Assembly (NCBI GenBank): GCA_020048915.1
Contig: JAIFLU010000088.1
Span: 1 to 64,000 of the forward strand
Direction of reading: 5' to 3'
DNA length: 64,000 bases
Origin: Bacteroidota bacterium
GTDB taxonomy: Bacteria > Bacteroidota > Bacteroidia > Bacteroidales > JAAUTT01
Positions 56,411 to 63,683 of this stretch are shown piece after piece; positions within the stretch are counted from its first letter, which is position 1, and each line of letters starts with the position of its first letter. The position numbers and the translations under genes were made by a program. Below the pieces are notes generated by a model. It was given only the letters and a program-made list of their open reading frames with translations. It searched no databases and was not told the DNA's origin.

Positions 56411-57448
56411 ATGGAATTTACGGCCAAAACTATAGCAGAGCTTTTAAATGGGGAAGTGGAAGGTAACCCCAATACCGCAGTAAACGATGTTTCGAAAATT
56501 GAAGAAGGGAAACCCGGTACCCTCTGTTTTTTGGCAAACCCCAAATACGAAAAATACCTCTATACTACGGAAGCTTCGGTGGTTATTATAAATAAAAGCC
56601 TTGAACTCCAGGGAGAAGTTAAAAGTACACTGATCCGCGTTGCAGACGCTTATGAATCGTTTGCCGCCTTATTAGAAATTTACGATTCCTTTAAACCTTT
56701 AAAAACCGGTATAGAGAACCCTTGTTTCGTCGCTTCTACTGCCACTTTGGGTAACGATGTTTATGTGGGGGCCTTTGCCTATATTTCGGATAAAGTTAAA
56801 TTGGGCGAAAATGTAAAAATATATCCCCAGGTTTATGTAGGCGAAAATGTTACTATTGGCGACAATACAATCATCTTTCCGGGAACCAAAATTTATCACA
56901 ACTGCAATATTGGGGCGAATTGTATTATTCATGCCGGAGCTGTAATTGGTGCCGATGGCTTTGGGTTTGCCCCTCAATCGGAAGACAATAATTATAAAAA
57001 AATACCCCAGATAGGAAACGTAGTTATTGAGGATAATGTCGAAATTGGTGCAAATACCTGTATCGACCGGTCGACGATGGGATCTACAATCATCCGTAAA
57101 GGGGTGAAACTCGATAACCTCATTCAAATCGGGCACAATGTTGAAGTGGGTGAAAATACAGTTATTGCAGGACTAAGTGGCATTGCAGGGTCAAGCAAAA
57201 TTGGCCGCGACTGTATGATCGGCGGACATGTAGCTATTGCAGGACATCTTACCATTGCGAATGGTATCAAATTAGGTGGAAAATCGGGGGTTAATTCATC
57301 CCTCAAAAAGGAAAACGAGGTAATGATTGGTGCTCCGGTTCAAAACTATGCCGATTTTATGAAATGTTATGTTGTTTTCCGTAAGTTGCCCGAACTCAAA
57401 TCGAAACTGGATAAGCTCGAAAAAGATGTAGCTTCCATACATCCATAA
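56411..57448 (+). CDS. lpxD: UDP-3-O-acylglucosamine N-acyltransferase LpxD
   Basis: 345 residues from the ATG at 56411 (EFTAKTIAELLNGEVEG); the frame is open ten codons upstream but from a TTG only. The third lipid A step: transfer of a second 3-hydroxyacyl chain from ACP to UDP-3-acyl-glucosamine. N-terminal uridine-binding part (DVSKIEEGKPGTLCFLANPK), then a left-handed beta-helix with hexapeptide repeats (ATLGNDVYVGAFAYISDKVK, IGDNTIIFPGTKIYHNC), the catalytic-His context CIIHAGAVIGADGFGF, and KIGRDCMIGGHVAIAGHLTI. A short C-terminal helix closes it. lpxC-fabZ and lpxA follow on the same strand, 114 and 30 bp apart. Confidence 0.96.
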   Translation: MEFTAKTIAELLNGEVEGNPNTAVNDVSKIEEGKPGTLCFLANPKYEKYLYTTEASVVIINKSLELQGEVKSTLIRVADAYESFAALLEIYDSFKPLKTGIENPCFVASTATLGNDVYVGAFAYISDKVKLGENVKIYPQVYVGENVTIGDNTIIFPGTKIYHNCNIGANCIIHAGAVIGADGFGFAPQSEDNNYKKIPQIGNVVIEDNVEIGANTCIDRSTMGSTIIRKGVKLDNLIQIGHNVEVGENTVIAGLSGIAGSSKIGRDCMIGGHVAIAGHLTIANGIKLGGKSGVNSSLKKENEVMIGAPVQNYADFMKCYVVFRKLPELKSKLDKLEKDVASIHP

Positions 57449-57562
57449 CAATTCGCGCTGTATTATTTGTTCTAATTCTTTTAACAGGGAAATAATTGTT
57501 CCTCAATATCTCAGTTATTTTTTATAACTTGCGCCGAATTTTTTTATCATCAAACTGATTAT

Positions 57563-58963
57563 ATGATTGTTAAACAGCGCACTATAGAGCGTCCTGTTAC
57601 TGTTAAAGGAAAGGGACTTCATACCGGGCTCGAAACTGAGATTACGTTTTGTCCGGCACCCGAAAATTTTGGTTATAAATTCAAACGGATAGATCTCCCG
57701 GGCCAGCCAATTATTTCGGCAATTGCCGAAAATGTTGTTGATACATCCCGTGGAACAACAATTGAGGAAAAAGGAGTTCGTATCAGCACCATTGAGCATG
57801 TTATGGCGGCTTTGGTGGGATCGGGAATCGACAATGTCCTTCTTGAAATTACCGGCCCTGAATCTCCAATAGTTGACGGTAGCGCCGTAGAATTCATGAA
57901 CGCCCTTAAAACAGCCGGAATTGTTGAACAGGATGCCGAAAGAAAATATTATGAAGTAAAAGAAAAAATAACGTACAGCGACCCTGCCAAAGGTATTGAG
58001 ATATCTATTTACCCCGACGACCACCTGAGTTTACAGGTAATGGTAGATTATAACTCAAAAGTGTTGGGCAACCAATTTGCTGTACTCAATTCGATGGCCG
58101 ATTTCGACAAAGAAATCTCCATGTGCCGCACCTTTGTTTTCTTGCACGAGTTGGAATATTTGCTTCAGCACAATTTAATTAAAGGAGGCGATTTAAATAA
58201 TGCCCTCGTGATTATTGACCGACCGGTAACCCAAGAAGAACTCGACCGTTTGGCCGACCTTTTCCATAAACCTAAAGTTCAGGTAAAAGTCGGTGGTGTT
58301 CTCAATAACTTAGAGCCTCATTTTACAAACGAACCTGCCCGCCACAAACTGCTCGATGTAATTGGCGACTTAGCATTGATTGGCACTCCAATTAAAGGAC
58401 GCATAATTGCCCATCGCCCGGGACATGCTGCCAATAACGAAATGGCACGCTTGATGCGGAAAAAAATTAAAAAAGACCTGAGCAAACCTGTTCCTCCTCC
58501 ATACGATCCAAATGTTCCACCATTATTGGATGTAGTGGAAATTCAAAGACGCTTACCGCACCGGTCGCCATTTTTATTGGTCGATAAGATTACTTACCTC
58601 GATGAATGGGTAGTGAGCGGAGTGAAAGGGGTTACAATGAATGAATCGTTCTTTGCAGGACATTTCCCCGACGAACCTATTATGCCGGGGGTACTCCAGG
58701 TAGAGTGTATGGCTCAGGTGGGAGCTATTCTGCTATTAGCAACTATTCCCGATCCCCAAAATTACCTCGTCTATTTCCTGAAAATTGAAAGTGTAAAGTT
58801 TAAACAAAAGGTTGTTCCCGGTGACTTATTAAATGTCCGAATGATATTGAATGAGCCTATTAAAAGAGGAATTGCATTATGCTGCGGACAAGGGTTTGTG
58901 GGAGATAAACTGGTTATTGAAGCGGAGTTTATGGCTCAACTTTCTCGTAAACCTAACTTATAG
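57563..58963 (+). CDS. lpxC-fabZ: Bifunctional LpxC deacetylase / FabZ dehydratase
   Basis: 466 residues, a fusion typical of Bacteroidota. Residues 1-300 are LpxC, the zinc deacetylase that commits UDP-acyl-GlcNAc to lipid A: QRTIERPVTVKGKGLHTGLE, ISTIEHVMAALVGSGIDN (zinc His), SPIVDGSAVEFM, and HKLLDVIGDLALIGTPIKG (zinc His and Asp). Residues about 318-466 are FabZ, 3-hydroxyacyl-ACP dehydratase of fatty-acid synthesis: LPHRSPFLLVDKITYL and the active-site GHFPDEPIMPGVLQVECMAQ with catalytic His and Glu. Joining them couples lipid A and fatty acid output, since both use the same 3-hydroxyacyl-ACP pool. ATG start; 30 bp before lpxA. Confidence 0.97.
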   Translation: MIVKQRTIERPVTVKGKGLHTGLETEITFCPAPENFGYKFKRIDLPGQPIISAIAENVVDTSRGTTIEEKGVRISTIEHVMAALVGSGIDNVLLEITGPESPIVDGSAVEFMNALKTAGIVEQDAERKYYEVKEKITYSDPAKGIEISIYPDDHLSLQVMVDYNSKVLGNQFAVLNSMADFDKEISMCRTFVFLHELEYLLQHNLIKGGDLNNALVIIDRPVTQEELDRLADLFHKPKVQVKVGGVLNNLEPHFTNEPARHKLLDVIGDLALIGTPIKGRIIAHRPGHAANNEMARLMRKKIKKDLSKPVPPPYDPNVPPLLDVVEIQRRLPHRSPFLLVDKITYLDEWVVSGVKGVTMNESFFAGHFPDEPIMPGVLQVECMAQVGAILLLATIPDPQNYLVYFLKIESVKFKQKVVPGDLLNVRMILNEPIKRGIALCCGQGFVGDKLVIEAEFMAQLSRKPNL

Positions 58964-58993
58964 ATTATCATTCGTAACTATTAAAATTATAAT

Positions 58994-59788
58994 ATGATTC
59001 AACCACTTGCATCCATCCATCCCGATGCTAAAATAGGCCAGAATGTAAGCATTGGCCCTTTTACTACCATCTACGGGGATGTTGAAATTGGAGATGGTAC
59101 ATGGATTGGACCGAACGTGACCATCATGGATGGTGCCCGGATAGGTAAGAATTGCCGGATTTTCCCGGGAGCTGTAATTTCGGCCATTCCGCAGGATCTT
59201 AAATTTAAAGGGGAAACCACCACTGCCGAAATTGGCGATAATACTACCATCCGCGAGTGTGCTACCGTTAACCGGGGTACTGCTGCCAAAGGAAAATCGA
59301 CCGTAGGCACAAACTGCTTACTTATGGCATATACCCACATTGCACACGATTGTGTTGTGGGGAATTCAGTAATCATTGGCAATGGCACCCAATTAGCCGG
59401 TGAAGTTGAAATTGACGACCATGCGATTTTAAGCGCTCATGTGCTTATACATCAATTTACACGTATTGGCCAGCATGTAATTATTTCGGGAGGGTCGCAT
59501 GTGTTGAAAGATGTTCCTCCGTTTGTTAAGGCCGCCCGCGAACCTCTTTGTTATATGGGTTTAAATGTGGTTGGACTTCGCCGTAGGGCTTTTTCACCTG
59601 AAAAAATTGAAGAAATTCATACCATGTTCCGGTATTTATACCAAAGCGGACTGAATAATAAAGATGCCGTTGCCCGTATTGAAAGCACGATGCCGCAAAC
59701 ACCTGAAAGGGATCTGATTGTCGACTTTGTTAAAAACTCAAAACGCGGAGTAATAAAAGGCCCTTTATCGGAAGTGGAAGAAGAATAA
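58994..59788 (+). CDS. lpxA: UDP-N-acetylglucosamine acyltransferase LpxA
   Basis: 264 residues. First lipid A step: adds a 3-hydroxyacyl chain to UDP-GlcNAc. A left-handed beta-helix of hexapeptide repeats (HPDAKIGQNVSIGPFTTIYG, IGDGTWIGPNVTIMDGARIG) carries the catalytic-His context LLMAYTHIAHDCVVGNSVII. RECATVNRGTAAKGKSTVG and the C-terminal helical bundle (RRRAFSPEKIEEIHTMFRYL) complete the fold. It closes the lpxD / lpxC-fabZ / lpxA unit; a terminator follows 25 bp after the stop. Confidence 0.97.
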   Translation: MIQPLASIHPDAKIGQNVSIGPFTTIYGDVEIGDGTWIGPNVTIMDGARIGKNCRIFPGAVISAIPQDLKFKGETTTAEIGDNTTIRECATVNRGTAAKGKSTVGTNCLLMAYTHIAHDCVVGNSVIIGNGTQLAGEVEIDDHAILSAHVLIHQFTRIGQHVIISGGSHVLKDVPPFVKAAREPLCYMGLNVVGLRRRAFSPEKIEEIHTMFRYLYQSGLNNKDAVARIESTMPQTPERDLIVDFVKNSKRGVIKGPLSEVEEE

Positions 59789-59812
59789 ATTTTACCTGAC
59801 TTCATAATAATT

Positions 59813-59845
59813 AGACCGTTTCTTTACAGAACGGTCTTTTTTGTT
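59813..59845 (+). terminator. Terminator after lpxA
   Basis: AGACCGTT (59813-59820) and AACGGTCT (59830-59837), an exact 8-bp stem with 9-base loop, followed by TTTTTGTTTT. A standard rho-independent terminator for the lpx unit. Confidence 0.9.
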
Positions 59846-59865
59846 TTAGGCAGAAATCACCCCGT

Positions 59866-59894
59866 GTTGCAGAAAAAATCCCGGACGTTGCAGA
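59866..59894. promoter_or_regulatory. Direct repeat in LytTR-like phasing before the LytS/LytTR block
   Basis: GTTGCAGA occurs at 59866-59873 and again at 59887-59894, 21 bp start to start, in the 105-bp space between the lpxA terminator and the first gene of the block that ends with the LytS/LytTR pair. LytTR proteins bind two about 9-bp direct repeats at such spacing. A long T-run follows (59898-59907 approx.). The sequence does not fully match the published LytTR consensus, so this is a candidate site. Confidence 0.4.
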
Positions 59895-59950
59895 TATTTT
59901 TTTTTTTACCGCTCAGCAAGCGCAATATTTGAGAATAAAATTTTACAACC

Positions 59951-60346
59951 ATGAAAAATTATTCCCTCATTCTAAAAATTGCCGGAGTATTAAACCTGCT
60001 TTTTCTGCTTTTTCACCTGCCCTTCTATTGGATGTTCAACTGGAGCGAAACCTTATCGTGCTTAAATGATGACAACCGGAATATTCTCCTGACATTTAAT
60101 GTCATCGGCAATTTACTGTTACTCTATTTCACCATTAATCTCCTATTTTTTACCAAACAGCTTGTTGCTAATTCTATAGGTAAATTATTTCTGCTTTTGG
60201 TAGCCTCGTTTTATGGCATACGCATCTTTGCTGAATTTTATTTTTGGTCGTTCGACGGAACTAAATCGGTTGTTTTAATAGGTTTATGCGCAATACCGAT
60301 GGTATGCTGCCTTATCCCGGTAATTATGGGGGATCGCAAAAAATGA
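59951..60346 (+). CDS. Four-helix membrane protein
   Basis: 131 residues with four hydrophobic helices: about 5-27 (LILKIAGVLNLLFLLFHLPF), about 47-70 (ILLTFNVIGNLLLLYFTINL), about 79-98 and about 106-126 (VVLIGLCAIPMVCCLIPVIM). Loops are short. No family recognised with certainty; similar small proteins are frequent near DUF2867 proteins. Its stop overlaps the start of the next gene (ATGA at 60343-60346), so both are translated together. First gene after the GTTGCAGA direct repeat. Confidence 0.65.
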   Translation: MKNYSLILKIAGVLNLLFLLFHLPFYWMFNWSETLSCLNDDNRNILLTFNVIGNLLLLYFTINLLFFTKQLVANSIGKLFLLLVASFYGIRIFAEFYFWSFDGTKSVVLIGLCAIPMVCCLIPVIMGDRKK

Positions 60347-60873
60347 AGAAGAAAGTTACAAACAATGCAATCCCATCAAGTTCGATAATTGGAGAGTCTT
60401 TGGGGAAAATTGATTATTCGGATGCATACAAAATCGAAATTGATAACCAGAATAAGTTTTCCATTGACAGTATTGCTTCGCTATTGCCATCCTCCTCGCC
60501 AAAATGGGCTGATTTACTCATGAAACTCCGAAATTTTTTAGTGCAGTTTGTTGGACTCCGGGTTGAAAACTCCCCCCAAACCATCGCACCTAAAAACTGG
60601 AATTATAAGCCGGGAGATAGTGTTGGCTTTTTTAAGGTATTTAAAAGAAACACGCATGAGATTGTCTTTGCCGAAAACGATAAACACCTGAATTTTCAAA
60701 CCGCATTGTTATTGGAGCCAATTCCCGGTTCACAAAAGCAATATCTGTATTCCATTACACTCGTTCATTATAATAATATGTTGGGGAGATTATACTTCTT
60801 TCCGGTAAAACCATTTCATAAGCTGATTATTAAAGCGCTATTAAGGCGAATGGCAAGAGATATAAACTCATAA
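60343..60873 (+). CDS. DUF2867-like protein
   Basis: 176 residues from the ATG at 60343, which overlaps the previous stop codon; the frame extends upstream inside the previous gene and that part is not used. Cytoplasmic. Characteristic stretches of DUF2867: DYSDAYKIEIDNQNKFSIDS, KPGDSVGFFKVFKRNTHEIV, LNFQTALLLEPIPGSQKQYL, LYSITLVHYNNMLGRLYFFP and VKPFHKLIIKALLRRM. The family is related to SRPBCC-like lipid-binding folds, but no reaction is known. It is translationally coupled to the membrane protein in front. Confidence 0.75.
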   Translation: MKKKVTNNAIPSSSIIGESLGKIDYSDAYKIEIDNQNKFSIDSIASLLPSSSPKWADLLMKLRNFLVQFVGLRVENSPQTIAPKNWNYKPGDSVGFFKVFKRNTHEIVFAENDKHLNFQTALLLEPIPGSQKQYLYSITLVHYNNMLGRLYFFPVKPFHKLIIKALLRRMARDINS

Positions 60874-60879
60874 AATTCG

Positions 60880-61009
60880 ATTCAATGTCGTTTTTAGTTA
60901 AAAGGTAGGCTTCGACTCAGCTCAGCCTGACAAACTGGTATTAGTGTCACACTGAGCGGAGTCAAAGTGTGGATTAATTATTCAATTCCTAAACGTAACG
61001 ACATTGAAT
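60880..61009. repeat. Dispersed palindromic (MITE-like) repeat, copy 2
   Basis: ATTCAATGTCGTT (60880-60892) and its exact complement AACGACATTGAAT (60997-61009) bound a 130-bp element. The centre holds GGCTTCGACTCAGCTCAGCCTGAC and GTCACACTGAGCGGAGTCAAAG-type arms (about 60908-60967), the same core as copy 1 at 10637-10756, and the left end CAATGTCGTT is shared too. It lies between two plus-strand genes of the same block and adds a false coding extension to the next frame. Confidence 0.75.
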
Positions 61010-61041
61010 TAAGATTTAGAAATTCATTAATAAACCTTCCT

Positions 61042-61467
61042 ATGGAGTCTCCACACAAAATAAAAAAACTGGCAATCGTAATTAATGCCAAAGGCATTTT
61101 AAATGTATTGTTGGGAATTGTCCACATTGTTGTGGCATTCGCTTTCGAATATAATCGTATAAAAACTAATATGCCGGAAGAGCTGAGCACGGAATACTTT
61201 GGTTATTTTCTGGCACTTGGTGTATTTCTGCTATTTATTGGCTGCACCGATATTCTTTGTAGTAAAGGGTTAAAACAAAAACTTCCTTTTGCCTGGAACA
61301 TCGCTTTTTGCTGTTCAGTTTTTACCACTTTTCTTGGCAGTGTTGGCTTATTAATCTTTCATTGGAAACCAAGCCCTCCTTACCTGATTTTCCTAACCGG
61401 GATAATTGGAATTGTATTTCTGGCTACAAATAGAAAAGAGTTTCAAAAAGTTTCAACTGATAAATAG
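61042..61467 (+). CDS. Four-helix membrane protein
   Basis: 141 residues from the ATG at 61042 (ESPHKIKKLAIVINAKGILN follows). The frame is open further upstream, but that part is the palindromic repeat and is not coding. Four hydrophobic helices: about 16-36 (GILNVLLGIVHIVVAFAFEY), about 55-72 (YFGYFLALGVFLLFIGCTDI), about 85-103 (FAWNIAFCCSVFTTFLGSVG) and about 112-130 (YLIFLTGIIGIVFLATN). No family recognised; it resembles in size and layout the membrane protein at 59951, suggesting a related role in this block. Confidence 0.65.
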   Translation: MESPHKIKKLAIVINAKGILNVLLGIVHIVVAFAFEYNRIKTNMPEELSTEYFGYFLALGVFLLFIGCTDILCSKGLKQKLPFAWNIAFCCSVFTTFLGSVGLLIFHWKPSPPYLIFLTGIIGIVFLATNRKEFQKVSTDK

Positions 61468-61485
61468 CTATTCCCATTTTAAAGT

Positions 61486-61516
61486 AAAAAGCTATTTTTA
61501 CTGTCAGCTTTTTTTT
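61486..61516 (+). terminator. Possible terminator before lytS-like gene
   Basis: AAAAAGCT (61486-61493) and AGCTTTTT (61506-61513) with further T residues. The stem is AT-rich and only 8 bp, so it may attenuate rather than stop transcription into the two-component genes 20 bp downstream. Confidence 0.5.
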
Positions 61517-61533
61517 AATCAAAGGCACAAACC

Positions 61534-62538
61534 ATGCACCGGATATTAAAAACAATTCTCCACCTCTTCTTTTGGCTAACTTATGGATTATTCGCCGGAC
61601 TTATCAGTTTCCGGTTAAGCGAAGGATTTGGCTACATGCTGCAACATTGGTTGTTTTTCGGTATTAATGCCGGTTGGGCAGCCATAGCATTCTACCTGAA
61701 CTATTTTTTGCTGGTAAACTATATCCAACAAAAAAAATACCTGTTATACTTCATTACGGCCCTGGCCCTTTCGGTAGCGATTACCGTGCTTTTTTATCTG
61801 GTATATAATTTTCTGGTCTTCCCAACCGGCGTATCTATTCCCTTTATGGAGATTGTTCCATCTATGGTAGGAACGTTTATTATTTCGTGCTGTGGAAGCC
61901 TGCTGCGCGGATTTATTGCCTGGTTCGACGATTCGGGGCGAAAAGCTGAATTGGAAAAGCAAAACCTGAGAACAGAATTGGAATTGCTGCGCGCCCAACT
62001 AAATCACCATTTTTTGTTTAACACTTTAAATAACATAGACACGCTTATATTTAAAGATGCTCAGCGGGCATCGGATGCCCTCATAGCGCTTTCGTCCATT
62101 TTACGGTATATGCTCTACGATACTAAAACCGAAACCGTTCCCCTTAAAAACGAAATTGAACATATCCGCAATATTATTCATCTGGAACAATTGCGTATAC
62201 CCGTTGAAGGATATACGGAGGTTTCTGTTGCCGGCGACTCCAATGTCCTGATGGTTCCTCCGTTGCTTTTTGTCCCTTTTGTTGAGAATGCCTATAAGTA
62301 TGCTGTCTTTAAGGGGAAACTTCCGGCAATTCGCATCCAATTCGGGTGCGACGCACATAAATTGGTATTTTCGTGCATCAATACATTCAACCCCGATTCC
62401 CAATTAACCACCGCCACCGGAAACATGGGGATAGAAAACATCCAACGCAGGCTCCGGTTGATTTATAACCAGAATTATAAATTGGAAATTAACAAGAATG
62501 AGGATACTTTTACGGTTCTGTTAGAAATCCCCTGTTAA
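61534..62538 (+). CDS. LytS-family sensor histidine kinase
   Basis: 334 residues. Four membrane helices in the first 125 residues (LFFWLTYGLFAGLISF, WLFFGINAGWAAIAFYLNYF, YFITALALSVAITVLFYLVY, IVPSMVGTFIISCCGSLL), a short coiled coil, then the His_kinase domain: LRAQLNHHFLFNTLNNIDTL. The phospho-acceptor is probably His159; the residue before it is His instead of the usual Pro (PHFLFN). RASDALIALSSILRYMLYD follows, and the ATP-binding domain has LFVPFVENAYKYAVF and ATGNMGIENIQRRLRLIY. It senses through its membrane part; ligand unknown. The response regulator starts at the next base. Confidence 0.92.
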   Translation: MHRILKTILHLFFWLTYGLFAGLISFRLSEGFGYMLQHWLFFGINAGWAAIAFYLNYFLLVNYIQQKKYLLYFITALALSVAITVLFYLVYNFLVFPTGVSIPFMEIVPSMVGTFIISCCGSLLRGFIAWFDDSGRKAELEKQNLRTELELLRAQLNHHFLFNTLNNIDTLIFKDAQRASDALIALSSILRYMLYDTKTETVPLKNEIEHIRNIIHLEQLRIPVEGYTEVSVAGDSNVLMVPPLLFVPFVENAYKYAVFKGKLPAIRIQFGCDAHKLVFSCINTFNPDSQLTTATGNMGIENIQRRLRLIYNQNYKLEINKNEDTFTVLLEIPC

Positions 62539-63237
62539 ATGGTTCCACTAAGTTGTATTGCAATTGACGATGAACCGCTGGCACTCGAAAAAATATGCGG
62601 GTTTATTGGCCGCATGGAATCGTTAAAACTCGAAGCATCTTTTACCAGTTGCCTGGAAGCCGCTCCATTTTTGTTAACCCATCAATCGAGCCTGGTTTTT
62701 CTGGATATCCAAATGTCGAATATGACAGGCATTCAGATGTTGAAAACCTTGCCTTACCGGCCAAAGGTAATTCTTACCACCGCTTTTAGCGAATACGCCA
62801 TTCAGGGGTACGAGTTTGATGTAATTGACTATTTGCTAAAACCCTATTCGTTCGAACGGTTCTCCCAGGCAGTTTTCAAAGCTATTTCGCGACAGCCGCA
62901 ACCTGGGGAGGACAGCGATCTGGCAAATTACATTTTTATAAAAAGCGACTATAAAATTGTTAAAGTACTTGTAACCGACATCCTGTATATTGAGGGTATG
63001 CGCGATTACCGCTGCCTGGTGACCGGTAAAAGAAAAATACTGACCACGCTAACCTTCACCCAACTCTCAACGTTATTGGCGACCCATTTGTTTGCGCGAA
63101 TCCATAAATCGTTTATGGTGAATATTGCCCATATCGAATCCATTGAGCGGCACCGTATCCGTATACACGGGCAACTCCTTCCGGTAAGCGAAACGTATCG
63201 CGATGGTTTTTATGCGGCTATTAAATATTCGGGATAG
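62539..63237 (+). CDS. LytTR-family response regulator
   Basis: 232 residues; the ATG follows the kinase stop directly, so the two are translated from one message. Receiver domain 1-120: acidic pair in CIAIDDEPLALEK, phospho-acceptor Asp56 in LVFLDIQMSNMTG, Thr/Lys in LTTAFSEYAI and DYLLKPYSFE. The LytTR DNA-binding domain spans about 130-232 (YIFIKSDYKIVKVLVTDILY, YIEGMRDYRCLVTGKRKI, FARIHKSFMVNIAHIESIER). Its own block may carry its site: a GTTGCAGA direct repeat lies upstream of the first gene at 59866-59894. Confidence 0.94.
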   Translation: MVPLSCIAIDDEPLALEKICGFIGRMESLKLEASFTSCLEAAPFLLTHQSSLVFLDIQMSNMTGIQMLKTLPYRPKVILTTAFSEYAIQGYEFDVIDYLLKPYSFERFSQAVFKAISRQPQPGEDSDLANYIFIKSDYKIVKVLVTDILYIEGMRDYRCLVTGKRKILTTLTFTQLSTLLATHLFARIHKSFMVNIAHIESIERHRIRIHGQLLPVSETYRDGFYAAIKYSG

Positions 63238-63368
63238 TGGAAGGGATAAATTAAGGTAAAATAAAGAGCATTTAGTGAGCCTATTGACTATGTTCTTTTT
63301 ATAGCTTAATCTTGCATTATGAATTCGTTTTAAAAAAGTTTGATCCAGCAAAGTTTTCAAGTTCATTT

Positions 63369-63683
63369 ATGCTGATAGGCTGCGCATGTATTTCGATCAA
63401 AGATCAAAATTTCGGTTTTCAATTTGATGCTCTCCAAAAATCCGGATCTGAAAAAACATTCTGGGAGAAGCGGAATGCCGTTAAAGAAAATCCCGAATTA
63501 GACCAAACGATTAATCCCCATTATTCTGGAGATGTGCTTATTGGCTGGAAGCTTGATCGGCATGGGAGATTACTAATGCATCTGGTGGATTTAATCTTCT
63601 TACTTCGGGAATACTTCAAGCTGTTGGTAGATTGCTTCAATAGACTTAATTCCTCTAAATTTAACATGAAAATTAAAATATGA
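63369..63683 (+). pseudogene. Decayed serine resolvase (N-terminal catalytic domain only)
   Basis: From the ATG at 63369 the frame gives MLIGCACISIKDQNFGFQFD, then KSGSEKTFWEKRN, NPELDQ and GDVLIGWKLDRHGRLLMHL. This follows the resolvase/invertase catalytic domain closely (YARVSTxDQN, LDAL, GD-x-L-x-x-W-K-L-D-R-L-G-R). Ser10 and the KLDR and GR residues remain, but the catalytic Arg of YARVS is Cys, and the frame loses similarity after about residue 80 and stops near residue 105, without the E-helix or HTH. The gene is therefore broken. Its stop overlaps the ATG of the next gene. Confidence 0.8.

Noticed and set aside
60967-61041. N-terminal extension of the membrane protein at 61042
   Set aside because: The extension lies mostly within the palindromic repeat copy and reads polar, unlike the rest of the protein.
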